The translations under genes were made by a program, and so were the position numbers. A stretch of DNA of 64,000 bases from Polytrichum commune (lineage: Eukaryota; Streptophyta; Polytrichopsida; Polytrichales; Polytrichaceae): positions 13,702,001 to 13,766,000 of the forward strand of contig OX485809.1 in the NCBI GenBank assembly GCA_950295325.1. Direction: 5' to 3'. The notes under the pieces are model-generated. The model saw only the letters and a list, made by a program, of their open reading frames with translations, searched no databases and was not told where the DNA came from. Shown piece by piece: positions 1-12,200 of this stretch. The stretch's first letter is position 1. Each line of letters begins with the position of its first letter.

Positions 1-399
1 TTTTTTAAATTGATTTTGGTGGGGATTAATGACATTGCCTAACTTTGGACGGAGTTTAAATTTCAGCCCTTACAACTTTCTCTAGTATATAAATTCCAGA
101 ATATGTCTTCAGATCATACTTCATTGTGCACACCTGACTTAGGTGAACCCCCTAGGTCTTTGAGGGTTTATATAAGGCGCCTGTCTAATTTGCAAATCCT
201 ACTCCTCTTTGAACTCAAATTCATTCTGTCAACTATGTTTTACTTTTTTGAATTCTACTTAAAGCCCATGAAAAAGGATCATCAGCATTAAGTTTGACAT
301 GAATGTGGTTAATTGGTGACAAGTATTTCACTGCTATGAAAGGAATGAAAGTATTTAGTTACTGATGAAAGGAAAGGGGGGGGGGAGGAGGATCAACAG

Positions 400-1194
400 G
401 TTCTCGTGGCAGATATCAACATAGGTTATGAAGATATTGTCAACACTCAGGTTTGTCCAACTTTATTTTTTACTGGTCAAGTTTGGCTCAGTGCATGTGA
501 ACTTACCATCCAAATTTGGAGATTTGCAAGGTGACACTTAGGAGGTTTGCTTTGAAGCTTTTGTTTATATCCTGCAGTGTCTATCTTGGCACAATTTGGC
601 TCACTAATGAAGACTTGTAGACTGTTTCTCATAGCTTCATTCCAACTTCTAATTTCTCTATCAAACGGTTTCTTTTGATTTGCAGGTTATTGCATTCAAT
701 GGAACACCAGTCAGGAATTTGAAGCATTTGGCGAGCATGGTAGAGAAATGTACCGATCCATTTTTACGGTTTGACCTGGAATATCAGCAGGTTCTTTACA
801 TTATCCTGCCCACTTACTTCTGCTAGGTTAAGTTTGTTAAATTTTGCACAATTTGTTTCCAATCAAGAGATGGGCACTTTTTTTGTTATGACTTGAGAAT
901 TATATTACATTGCAGTTAGGACTTGAAATTCTAAACACAATTGTTTTGATTTGTGATCTCAAACATGTTCACTTGAATTGATCACAAGATGTCCATACTG
1001 TCTGTTGTCTGTTGGCTTTGTGTGCGCTGCTGAAGTCTATACATGTTTTATGTACAAATGGTTTCTTATTGTACATTCTATATGGATCTGTGCAGATTGT
1101 GGTGTTGGAGGCTCAAACAGCCAAGACTGCTACTACTGAGATTCTTGCCACTCACTGCATACCCTCAGCTATGTCAGATGACCTGAAAACATAG
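400..1194 (+). CDS. DEG9: Deg9-type serine protease, C-terminal exons (partial)
   Basis: Three exons encode the end of a plant Deg/HtrA protease of the Deg9 type, a nuclear/nucleolar ATP-independent serine endopeptidase. Exons are 400-450 (start uncertain; the frame stays open back to 349), 686-790 and 1096-1194, all phase 0 with GT-AG borders. The first gives [17 protein letters not shown], the second starts [19 protein letters not shown], and the last ends [14 protein letters not shown] and a TAG. These match, from memory, the conserved second PDZ region and the conserved last residues of plant Deg9. The catalytic His-Asp-Ser domain would lie upstream, outside the window. The acceptor before 400 has a run of G in place of a pyrimidine tract, so the exon may begin earlier or the run may be a sequencing problem. 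Positions 1-399 look like intron. Confidence 0.85.
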
Positions 1195-2412
1195 GCCTGT
1201 TTCATGAGCGAGGAATGTTTCTTGTACGAATGGAAATGATGTCATTATCATGGCAAACCTTTCAATATTTTGTAGCTATGTTTCAAGGTGTGGAGGGTGC
1301 AGAGAGGCTGATTCCCCACACAATTGCAGTGATTGAAACCAACTTCTAGCATTTCCTAGTTTCCCCGTCCTAGATGACAGGATTGTGAACCTGCTTAATT
1401 AGCTTGGTGAGTTCTACATTCAGTAGTGGTATGGAAGGTGGTGGAAGTTGTTTACTGTTTACCACCATATTTGTTGATGCTTGCAAATCAGAGGCTTAGG
1501 TCCCTCTGCAAGTGTCATTTGTTAGTACTTAAGTCACCTGGAAAGATCTTCCATGAAGGTTTCTTGAGATCCAGCATGAATGTGCCTTTGTTTGTTGCTC
1601 GAGGTGGTGATTTCAGGTCAAGTTTCACTTGGCTTGTTATTGATCGGTTGTCACCTTTAAAAAAGCACTAGGAGAACAACGCCATGTTGCCCACTTGAAC
1701 TGGCCACTATCATTAGACTGCTCCTGCCCAGCAAGAATGTTTCCAATTCTAGCCTTTATAACACCATGTTGATTATGCAAGTTTTGGGGTCTGTAGGCAA
1801 AAACTTGAGTACAATTAGTGACTAGAAAAAAAAGTTGACTATGCATTAGAGTTGATGTCTTTTGTTGATGCTGCCTTTGGAGTTACAGCCGATGTAGATG
1901 CAAATTACAGAGGGCCCAAACGGGGTTCCTGCTTGCATGTGATCCTGTATGATTTTTTTTCCTTTTTCATTTTTGTGTTTTATAGTTTAATGCATTAGTA
2001 CATCAGGGATTGGGGATATAACTGTGGCAGTGAATACATTTAAACAGGGTAGACAGACACATTTCCGTTATCCGCAAGCAATTTCACATGAGTGTGAGTA
2101 TGTTTAACAAAAAATCAGAGTGTATTTCCAAGCTTTGAAATTTCTGTAAATTTCCAAAGGCAACATTCTATCCCAAGCCATATATTTGTAGCACAGGTCG
2201 ACTTGTTTCTAATGACTAGCAGACAAAAACTTGAGTACAATTAGTGCCCTTTTTAGGGAACCCAAATCCGTGCCGTTTTAATTTACTTTTTTCATCATGT
2301 CAAATGTGATGGTAACATGTGTGAAACTTGTTAGCTAATTCCATTGTGTTAGAAAATGATAGTCACATGTGTGAGACTTCACGGCTTTGGAGGACTCTAT
2401 GTATTAAGATCC

Positions 2413-2439
2413 GGGGGCGGGGGGAGGGGGGGGGGGGGG
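2413..2439 (+). repeat. G-rich run, potential G-quadruplex
   Basis: The stretch is almost pure G, broken by a C and an A. Such a run could form a quadruplex or could be a collapsed or expanded homopolymer in the assembly. Confidence 0.6.
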
Positions 2440-2604
2440 AACAATTGGAAATGGGTTTGTCTAACCATATTTAATACTTGCAATTCAAATCAATTTGTTT
2501 GCAACTACATTGTGTCAAAGTAAAAGTGTGATTAAACATGTGGGTTGACAAGTAGAGTAAGTTCTACTTCTCAAAATAAGTAGTGTGTAGTGCGAGGTTG
2601 TATA

Positions 2605-2696
2605 GGTTGGGCAAAACAATCCATACACTACTATCTTGGAGGCAAGGCTACAATCATCCAACAAGGAACCAATACATGGATTGGTTTGGCTTCCCC
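2605..2696. repeat. Short foldback repeat, copy 1
   Basis: The ends are imperfect inverted repeats: GGGCAAAACAATCCATAC on the left and the reverse of AAGCCAAACCAATCCATG on the right. The middle (CTTGGAGGCAAGG, then CATCCAACAAGGAAC) recurs at 35585-35669 in the same orientation. It is a roughly 90-bp dispersed foldback or MITE-like unit. I could not define a target duplication. Confidence 0.45.
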
Positions 2697-2963
2697 AACA
2701 TTATAATGGTCATAAGGTATTTGAGGGAGTTGTTGAAGTTAGAACATTAGGTAGCTCGTAGTCATAGGATAGTAATTGTTAAAGGTATGAGACATAAAGA
2801 TGTTCTAATATATGAGACAACATCCGAAGTCATATTGTCCAACACCAATCGTTGTGTTGCATCATCATGATTGATGTAGTAGTCAATTTTTTTGTATGCC
2901 TCCTCTTTGAGTTGTATAACATACATAAAAATAATTAATATACAATATACAAATAGTTATGTA

Positions 2964-5258
2964 TCATAATACATATATCAAACATACATATATATTATAT
3001 ATCTGATACATAAATATATCACATATCAAATAGTAAACTTCATATATAAATACTTGCCACCAAAATGTTCTTGTCAGCCATGGATCCAATGCATCATTTC
3101 CTCCAATTTCTAAAGAAAACGATGCAGCATGTTTTGTGTCATCATTAGCATTCCAGAGCTTTAGCCAATTCGTTTTCTCTTTGGAGTCAACCTGAGATTG
3201 ACAAAGACGATGGAGGCGATCAAGGGTCATTTGCACATTGTCTCCATTTTTGTCATAGTATTTTTTGATTTCATCAAAAAACTCTGTGCCATTTTCAGGA
3301 TCAGCGATGGCCAAAATTTTAACCAATGTTGACCGTTTTTTAGTTTTGATGGATTGTGACGCTGTTGCAATTATTTGTTGCAATCCGATGTGATCTGCAA
3401 CCTCCAAGTTGATATACTTTTCAGTTGCTTTTGCAACCTCGTCCTCAATTTCACTTTGTACAATACAAAGTATTGATGAGCATAAAGAAAAAAAATCTAG
3501 AAATCCATAAATATGAATTGACATAGTTAAAGAAATAAAGAAATACAAAATTTACCTTGTAAAAATGTTCGACCAGGATCTCTTGTGACATTATACTACT
3601 TTTTGGAATATACTGATTTTTTCTTTTTGCACAAAGCCATTTGCTTAGGACTAATCCTTCCTTCTCACCATTCCAGCGGTTGACTTCCATATTTTGTCAC
3701 TTTGAAGAGTGTGTGAATGAATCGGGGTTTGACAACATTTTTCTCTGTTGATCTGAATCATTTCAAAATATAAACATAAATATAAAAATATGAAAAACTT
3801 AAAAATAAAACATGTAAGAAAATTTAACAATATAAGGTAATCAAAATATAAATGAATAAAATACTTATATGTTGATATCATTGCAAAGACATGTGATAAT
3901 AGAGTGATTTTCTTTTCGTCCATCAAGGATTATCGATGTAGGGCTTATATGATATTCAACACCACCCAACTTCATCTCTTTGGTATTGTACCACGCTTTA
4001 AAGCGATGATTTCCATCCCAAATGTGAAACATTTTATTTTTGAATGCATGCAAACCATGCTCTGTCAGATAGGCTTCAAATTCTTCATTTTTTTGTTTCC
4101 AAATTTCATCCCATTCATTCACAATGTCATCATTGACATCAATCGTGTATCCCTCTTCATGCTCTACCGAGATATAAAATGATGCAGACCCAAGAATATA
4201 ACCATTGAGAAACGAAAGTGACAAAATTGCTACATCATCGTCCAATGCGGGCCTAACCACCTCCATGGCAATCATTCGACACAAAGGGATAGGCACAGGA
4301 TATTTCATGACACATATATCACTCAATGTCGAGTTGATTTTTTGTTTTCGCTCCAAGAGTCTCATTCTCGTGTACTTGATGGATTCTCCAATGTAGGCGG
4401 AGGTGTCCATAATCCTTCATGAATATCATTTTTTCCATTCTGCACAATATTTATGTATGTAAGATAATATAAACCTAATAATAATACTATATGTATATAT
4501 AAATTAAAAAATTCAAACCGTTTAATACAAATGAAAATAAAATTTACCTTCTCTTTTTTGCGTCGATTAGTTACACCTTCAGAAGGTCCACCAGTAAATT
4601 GAGATGTAGATATTGTCCCTTGAGACAATGTCAAAGAATGCTCTCTATGCAGTGATTGTTGATTTACAAAAGAAAGTTGTTGTTCTTGCAATTGTTCAGT
4701 ATGTTGAGAATGTGGTGTCTCTTGAAAGTGTTGATTTCCTAGAGAAGTTTGTGTCTCCTGAAATTGTTGATTCTCTAGAGAAGTTTGTGTCACTTGAAAG
4801 TGTTAATTCTTTTGAGAGTCTTGTGTATCATCATATTACAGATTGTCTTGATTTTCTTGATGCGATTTCTCTAAAGTGGATTCCTCAATAACTTATTCTG
4901 CAACTAAATCCACAATATTATCCACAATTTTTGTTGCAACATTTTCAGTGATATTTTTATGTTGTCCCAAAAGTGGCTCCAATCTTTGCAACAATGTCAT
5001 TGTATTTTCTTTAGAATAAACTTGTCGTTGATCGTTTGAATGCATGGAAGATGCACAATCTTCTTCCACTCTTCCAAGAATAACATCAGGTTGAAGTTCC
5101 TTGTTGCGGTGAGACCTTCGCGTAGGGGTCGAGTTTTCACATTGTCTTCTCTTCCTAGTTATTAATTTAATGCCTTATTGATGGATAGTTTGTGTTCTTG
5201 GCAAGAGAGATTGTAATGCATTGGAGGATGGGTCTTTTTGTTTTCCTTTAGGAAACAT
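2964..5258 (-). pseudogene. Decayed transposon-associated gene with ParB-like WDGNHR motif
   Basis: Reading leftwards from an ATG at 5258-5256, the sequence codes for a basic N-terminus (MFPKGKQKDPSSNALQSLL), an acidic middle, and a Gln-rich tract. A central block at 4410-3865 follows, then a C-terminal block at about 3700-3055. The central 181-codon block carries WDGNHRFKAW at residues 131-140 followed by DGRKENHSI. This resembles the D-G-x-H-R signature of ParB/sulfiredoxin-fold domains. The C-terminal block (ending DPWLTRTFWWQ) is well formed but unknown to me. In-frame stops break the N-terminal part (near 5178 and after VDLVAE near 4890), and the frame changes near 4410. Several AT-rich gaps look like introns (for example acceptor before 3460). 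It lies tail to head with the pseudokinase gene on the same strand. Function is unknown; cargo of a DNA transposon is an inference. Confidence 0.5.
4729..4830 (-). repeat. 36-bp tandem repeat coding a Gln-rich 12-residue unit
   Basis: The unit starts at 4729, 4765 and 4801, an exact 36-bp spacing, and on the minus strand codes for units such as TSLENQQFQETQ. The period keeps the reading frame. Confidence 0.7.
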
Positions 5259-5393
5259 ATTTTTTGCAAATAAAAAACATAAATAAAAATGCAAACAAAA
5301 AATGATAGAAATAACTTCATCGTATATATATTTCAAAATAATACATAATGGATTTTACAAATCCAATACTTTATTAATATAAAAATGTATAAT

Positions 5394-6633
5394 TTATTTC
5401 CGATGTTTGAAAGGGATTTCATCATCACAATCAATTCGACGACTATAAACTCTATTCCGTTCTGGTAGAGTAAGATAACGTTGACGGATGTGTTTGTTGA
5501 ATGGAAAAGCATGAAATTCTAGTTCACGAGACAATTCATTTATGACATCAATAGGGGTCATGCGAAGCTCCGTGGTTGAAGTGCATGACATTCGACGAAT
5601 ATAATGTAGCAAAAGATTATAAGAACGAGAATGAATGATTTTGAGATATATTGGATCGACATATAAACCCCAAATAGCCTCTGCAATCTTCGATACAGAA
5701 TATGACTTTGTCTTTTCGGTGTGGCACAGACTAGCATTGTGATCTTTGGTGAAGAACAACTCAGGATCTACCCACCAACGTTCTTGGAGCCTAGAATGTC
5801 TCAAAGATTCAGACTGCAAGAAATGATTTGAATGTCGTCTATCCGACGATATTGTTGCCGATCCCCAATCACCAATGCCTATGTAAATTTCATCTTTGTC
5901 ATCCATCTCACCAAAATGAAATAAGTTGTTTATAAATAATAAATCACAATAAAATACATTGTGAATGGTGACTACATCGGCCATGATTTGAATGAAGGTG
6001 ATCGCAAGGGTACAACGGTTTAACGAGAAAAACTTTAACCGTTCCAATTCTTGAATCTTAGAGATTTTGTCTGGATGATTTTTCTTGAGTATTGTGAGAC
6101 GTTGAAAAACATCATACTCATCAGTTCCATGGTCTTTCACACTTTTGAATATATCTCCCAATGTCCCACCATTCTAATAAGGCAAGAAGATGGCGGGTGC
6201 GTGTATCGTTTAGAAAACAAACGGTTTTGATAACACCACTATGATCTATGGAAGCCACTGAATAAAATTCCTTCATACTTGTCTGATGAGGATTTCTATT
6301 ATGATCCAAGAAAAATTTAATGGCATAGGGTATGAATAGATCAATATCTGAATTGTTCTTAATGAAACATTTCCACACCACTCCATATAAACCACGGCCT
6401 AGTCATTCATGCTTCTCGATAACAACATCTCTCCAAACAAAAATAAAAGCACCACCTCCAAGAATGACGTGTCGATCGACACAGTTCAAATTTTTGACAT
6501 GAGTTTTTCTACATCTTGAGAGTTGTGGAATCTCCACTCGCCACCGATCGGAATTAAATTTTTGCGCTTCTAACTTTTCCAATGTCCAACCATGCGTGAC
6601 TTTCCGATGCACCTTCAAAACCACATTGGTCAT
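5394..6633 (-). pseudogene. Pseudokinase-like gene, broken, transposon-associated
   Basis: The minus strand codes for a protein-kinase fold in order. It shows a glycine loop (LGRGLYGVVW near 6400), a beta3 lysine (YAIKFF), a hinge-like LLALLEWWDIG, a catalytic-loop region (VHNVFYCDLLFINN), GDWGSA in place of DFG, and RWWVDPELFF in place of the APE region. The catalytic-loop Asp and Asn appear replaced by Val and Leu, so activity is unlikely. A TGA at 6403-6405 interrupts the frame just before the glycine loop; the frame continues in register after it. A second frame change lies near 6130. Upstream coding continues to at least 6633 (MTNVVLKVHRKVTHGW). The fold assignment rests on motif order; the family is remembered from transposon-rich non-seed plant genomes and is not certain. 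Confidence 0.55.
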
Positions 6634-7560
6634 TTGTCCAACAAAATTAGAAGAGACGTTGTCTTTTCAAATATTATAATTAGACATTTATTTGCATGAT
6701 GAAAAACGTCTCGAGATGCAATCATCAATCATGATTTTCACACGTTCACGCAAAAGGATAGGGCCGGACATACCCATCGATACAAAATTTTGATGGATTG
6801 AATCCCAATACATATCACCCCACTATTCTACAAGGAAACTTTGCACACTCAAAGTAACCATTTGATTAGGCTTATTAAGAAGAGGTTTCATAGTTGTAAG
6901 CAATAATCACCTTGAATAGTTTTTTGAAAATAGCATCAACGAACAATGAATATCTGTATAAAAGAATCAATAAAACCACATGAAATTACCATATAGTATG
7001 GGTTATATACTTAACGTTGAAGAAATGAAATATAGGATTTAGATACACATTTTAAAAGTCAGTGAAAAAATAGATTGGTACACGGATAGAATGAAAATAT
7101 ATTATAGAAATACATATATGAACACCTAGGACATGAGAATGCATGAAATATCCATCCACGTCTGTTAGGGCCATTTGAAGTTGAATATAAAAAATCAAAT
7201 CCAGGATATGCACATGAAAATTATAATTATGTGGACCATTCTAGTTGAAAATGATGGGTACAATGTTTACGCCAACTGAGATCATTCGGAATTTAGAAGA
7301 AAAACAAAACAAAACAAAACATAATGGAGTGAAAAAATACCTGAAATGAAAGTTGATGCCTTAGAACTTGGCACACAACCAGATTGGAGGTGTAGTATTA
7401 CACATGAAGTTCAGAACATCAATTAAAAAAATCCAATTATAAACAATAATTCTAAATAACAAACCAAAACAGAAGTTGTAAAATTTTCTAAAAGCAATTA
7501 CGAAACAAGATTCAAGCAAATATTAGTAGATAAACCATAATATATAAATCGAATTAGTCC
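6634..7560. other. AT-rich stretch upstream of the pseudokinase gene
   Basis: A further 200 bases next to the kinase may still be decayed coding sequence on the minus strand. The rest is AT-rich with a short CAAAA microsatellite near 7300-7320. I see no further gene. Confidence 0.4.
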
Positions 7561-7569
7561 TCATTGATG

Positions 7570-8165
7570 GTTGTGTGCTGGCGCACAACCAGAAAGCAGG
7601 AGCAAATCAAAACAAGTTTAAAAACATTTATAAAAATAATAAATAAATAAATGAAAAAATACTTGAATAATGATTGTGCGCCAGCGCACAAGCAGAATCC
7701 AACAGCAAGGCAGCTGAAGTGCAAACTAGAAAAAATGAAATGAAGCCTAAACTAAATGCAAGAACTAAAGCAGAAAAATAAATAGAAGCACTAAAAAGGA
7801 TTGTACGCCAGCGCACAAACAACTTCCAACAGAAGGGCGCAACAAATCGTATGCAAATGATAGATCTAAAGAACAAAGTAAACAAAAAGAGTCTTAAAGG
7901 ATGTTTGTTCGCCAGCGCACAAACAACTTCCAGCAGAACGGCGCAACAAATCGTATGTAAATGATAGATCTAAAGAACAAAGTAAACAAAAAAATTCCTA
8001 AAGGATATTTATGCGCCAATGCATAAACAACTTCTAGTAGAAGAACGCAAGAAATCGTATCCAAATGATAGATCTAAAGACCAAAGTAAACAAAAAGAGT
8101 CCTAAAGGATGTTTGTGCGCCAACGCACAAACAACTCTCAATAGCAGGGCTAAACAAATGTTATG
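7570..8165. repeat. 104-bp tandem repeats each carrying a perfect hairpin
   Basis: The palindrome TTGTGCGCCAGCGCACAA and its variants occur six times. The GCCA centres start near 7578 (inverted form), 7680, 7807, 7911, 8015 and 8119. The last four are spaced exactly 104 bp and share the flank ATGATAGATCTAAAGA and AGTAAACAAAAA. The first spacings are about 102 and 127. Copies differ by scattered point changes, and the hairpin arms decay in the third of the regular copies. The array sits just 5' of the pseudokinase gene, where subterminal repeats or a promoter array of a DNA transposon would be expected. Confidence 0.85.
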
Positions 8166-9253
8166 TAAATGATAGAATTAAAAAAAAAATGAACCTGAAT
8201 CTAGCAACTTCTCTACAAACTTGCTCTCATACGTAGTGCTAAACAAAAGTTCGCTCATGTAAGTTTGTTGTAGAAACACCTTCTAATCCTTATTTATACG
8301 CCTTGGCCGTGGCGGCCGTGAACGCGGAGGGATTTAGGATTTAGGTTTAGATTTAGGTTCAAAGGGGAATGAAAATTTAGGGGGAAAAAAAATATAAAAC
8401 CCATAGATTTTAGAAAACTTTAGATAGGTATATCTCTTACATATTAAAATTAATTAACTTGAAATGTTTTTCTTATAGTTACATCCATCATATGTAGTGA
8501 TATACCAAAAAATTAGATTTTTTTCATTAAATTTCAACTTCTTATGAATTTCTAAAAACTCTGAAATTGATGACATTGTAGATTTTTGTGCAATCTTCCT
8601 ATACGGTACATTTTGGAAATTTTCCGAAATCATTTTTTTGCACATGATTGGAGAACATTCTCAGAAGGTTATAGGGTTTAAATCCTTTACTTCCCCACCA
8701 TCATATAAAAAGTGAAATTATTCACCAAATTGTTATTATCGATTCATATGCATTTGTTCATTATATAACACGTTTTTCAATGATGTTTGTGCCCGTGTTT
8801 CTTCCGTTTTCATTTAGGAATTCATAGATATATAGACATATAGATATAGACATATAGACATATATATATATATATATATATTCATATTCTAAATAGTTTA
8901 TATTTTTATTAAGTTATATAAATTAGTTAAACCTCTTCTTCATATAATCTTTCCAATGTTATAATGGACATGACTTATGGTGTCATGGACTTAAGATCCA
9001 CATCTCACTTGTGCATTGGGGTTCGCTATGGTTTTGTTTCCAAATGAGATAGTTTATTGGGTTTGGTTTAGGGTTCTATTTTTGGCCCTAATCTATTATT
9101 TGACTGTCAGTGTGAGATGTCTACTTGTGTATTATTGGATGCTATAGTATTCAAAGTTTTGATCTACACCCGTTTTTTAGTATATACTATTCTGTATAAT
9201 AATCTCCGCCCATTTAATATTATTGTAACGTGCATCTATTGCTTTCTTTCTCC
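8166..9253. other. AT-rich spacer with TA microsatellite
   Basis: A short GC-rich palindromic patch (CTTGGCCGTGGCGGCCGTGA) lies near 8304, next to TATTTATA. An ATAGAC/TATATA microsatellite covers 8821-8880. I see no coding exon. This interval separates the minus-strand pseudogenes from the plus-strand transposase and could be the shared promoter region if all three belong to one element. Confidence 0.4.
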
Positions 9254-12200
9254 ATGGCTACCATTAGAGCTCCTGGATTCTTTGTTCCTTTCCTGCTACC
9301 ACTTCATGATGATGGTTTTGTGTGTGTCTCGGAAGATTTTCTTAGTTTGAGATTCAATCTCCAACTAAGAACCATGTATTTAGACCAAGAGATGTACTCT
9401 GTGGATGGAGAGGTGTATGAAACAATTTTGGTTCAAAAGACCAGAACTGAAGATGGATTTGTGTGGATTTTAGGGCCTGGTTCATTTAGGATCATAGGTC
9501 TTTCTGAGTCGCAGATGTAGCTCCAAATGTCATATTGACCAATAAATCCGGTACATGCACAGTTCAAATCCCCACTGTTGCAACTGTTAAGTTGGAGCCC
9601 AATGATGATAGTGTATTGGTGCTGTCAGATTAAGAAGATGATATTTGTGTTGTTGTTGATCTTTCAGACATGTCGCCATTTCCATTTGAAAGTAAAAACT
9701 CCACTTCTTCACAACTTCCCAAATCCCCATTCAATCCTATGTGCAACACATTGGTTCACCGTATGACATCTTCTCAACGCCCTTCATTGCACCCTTCACC
9801 ATCATCTATAGGGTTGACTATCGTTGATGCCTTGAAGTTCACAAAGTCTAGGAAAAGGTCAAAGTCAGATTTTGCATTCATTGATTTTGACAATATAGAT
9901 GTCCGTGATGTCAAATACTTGCCATCTTCTTTTGACGGCGACATTTTATTTGTCTTGCCCCCTGTGGCATTTGGAGTTCCAAATACGTATGGCCGCTCCA
10001 TGGATGGTATGGATAAAATGTGTGACGGTCACCCTTGGTGCACCACCAAAACCACGAATATCCAAAATGATTTTGGATTATCCTTTCAGCGTTCTACTTG
10101 TGCATGTCATCTCCAATGTCCTAATGACTACTGTGATTACATGCATCGCAATGGGGGTCTGCGCAACAACATTGAATGGGTCAGTTCAACCCCTCTGTTA
10201 TTTCTTGTGGGTAATGTTGCCCCTACTAGGTCTACTATCAAGTGTAAGGCATGTCTTTCAAGACCTGTGTGCATTGCTTTGTGCCCTGCTCGCATTATAT
10301 ATATTCATTCCGCCTCTGCTGGGATGTCCAGAGTTTGCATTCATCTTGGTGTACATGATCATCATGTATCCAATGGTACATGTCGTGAATCATTGGACAT
10401 GGCATACCAATGCGTTGCCAATAAAGTGTGGAAAACACCCACAGCCACAAATTCAGCCATAGTTATGGCCGCGAGCAAACAATTCTTGGCCGATTACCTT
10501 CTTAGATTTCCCACAATTGGAGAAAGCCATCACTTGGTTGGTTCTTCCTTAGAGGTGGTCATGGACAAATTCAGCATTTTTGCCTCCCCAAATTGTCGTA
10601 ATTTTGTATGTGGATCAAAACGTTTTGTGCGTAGTGGAATGAGAACTATGGATAGTATTATGGCACTCAAAGACCATTCTGCTTTCAAGTTCGTCCATGA
10701 TAGTCGATTCCCAGGGCAATTGAAAGACAAGGTTTTTGTTTTCAAGATGTCCGTAGACCTTCCAGGAAGTGGTGTGAAGCTTGTAAAGAGGATGCAAGTT
10801 GGGGGAGATATGAAAAATTCTTGGATCATGTTTGACCATGTCAAACATTTGAAGGATTGAACGACAATGGCTTGCCATGTGTACAACAGTCGATACTGTA
10901 AGGTGTTGACCATTGCGTGTTGTGACATGCAATCTGAAGATGGTGCAGCACAAACTCTCTTTTGGAAAAATCTGAATGTTGTTATGGCCGAGAATGGTGT
11001 TCCAAAAACAAACTTCAAAGGGTTCATGGCAGATAGTGCTAAAGCCAATTGGAATGCGGTGCGGATGGTTTATGGGGACGGCGATCCAAGCATGCCCATG
11101 GACGCACATGAACGCACATGCCTTTTCCACTGGTCTGCAAGCTTGGATAAGGTGACACAAAAATATATCAAACCATCATTGCAGTTTTAACACAAGCAAA
11201 TATGCAAGGATTACAAGGACGCGGTAACAATGGACGATGCCGAGACTAAGTATCAAGTGATTCGTTCTTGGTGGTTGTCATCTGAAGCTGCCACAAAAGA
11301 AGGCACCTTTGGCCTTTCGGAGTGGTTGGGATTTTGGGACTTCCGTTATAAACAATGGGGTGGTCATATGCTACTTGTAAGTGCATACCACACTGCATTA
11401 TTCAATGTCATTGAACTTCCCCGTATTTTTTCCATTTTTATAAATTTGTATCTTGTTTTTCTTAACCCCATATTTATATGTTGTTCGTAGGATATGACAA
11501 TAGATGAGCGTGCAGAAATGTCAACATGCAACATTGCTGAGACTGTTCATAACAAATGGCTCCAACAATCCGGCAACAAGATGACTTGCCTATATGAAGT
11601 TATTGTTGATGACATGATCTGTGCCTTCATGCAAATCGCAAATTACCGTGCATGGTTGAAAGGATGTCTCATGGTAAAGGTCATGATTCGGCGTCCTTGA
11701 AACTTAAGGCGGCTGCCATGTGTGGAGTTCCAAAAATTTTGGTTGATGCCATGAAATCTTTCCCGGGGGCAGAAGACGTCAACACTAGAGATTGTGCATT
11801 GAAAGGCTCCGAGCTATTTGGGTCCACCAAACGAAAACTCAACATGCCCCCGGGTGCTGATTGCGATTCTCATCGACCCGACAAAGTGAATTTTTCAATT
11901 CCTCGCCCTAACACCCGTGCAACTCGTCAACGCATAGAGGAATCGTTGAATTCTGCACAACATGGTGTGACTCATACTACATCCGTGTTAGAGACTGATT
12001 GTCTTGCTTTCAATTGGCACATTGCAAGATTGCCACCCAACTCAGCTAGACGATGTTGGGCATTACAGGCCATTACAGGGACGATGTGCAATGCCAAAGT
12101 CGGTACTGGAAAACATGGCACACCTGCTCCAACATATAAAGGGTTCAAGAAGGAATTTCGCTCTCCCAACAATTTGGAGTATGAATTTTGGTTTTGCCCT

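Larger units (their letters stand above)
1195..2963. other. Gene-poor stretch downstream of the Deg9 gene
   Basis: This holds the probable 3' UTR and then AT-rich spacer. I see no coding exon. A 21-23 bp direct repeat (core ACTTGAGTACAATTAGTG) occurs near 1802-1819 and again near 2225-2242. A G-rich run lies at 2413-2439 and a short foldback element at 2605-2696. Confidence 0.5.

Noticed and set aside
7570-8165. Regularly spaced palindromic repeats that superficially recall a CRISPR array
   Set aside because: The context is a plant nuclear genome; units are 104 bp with conserved spacers, so it is an ordinary tandem repeat.
10530-11160. Long minus-strand frames
   Set aside because: They are antisense to the transposase coding region and have no homology.
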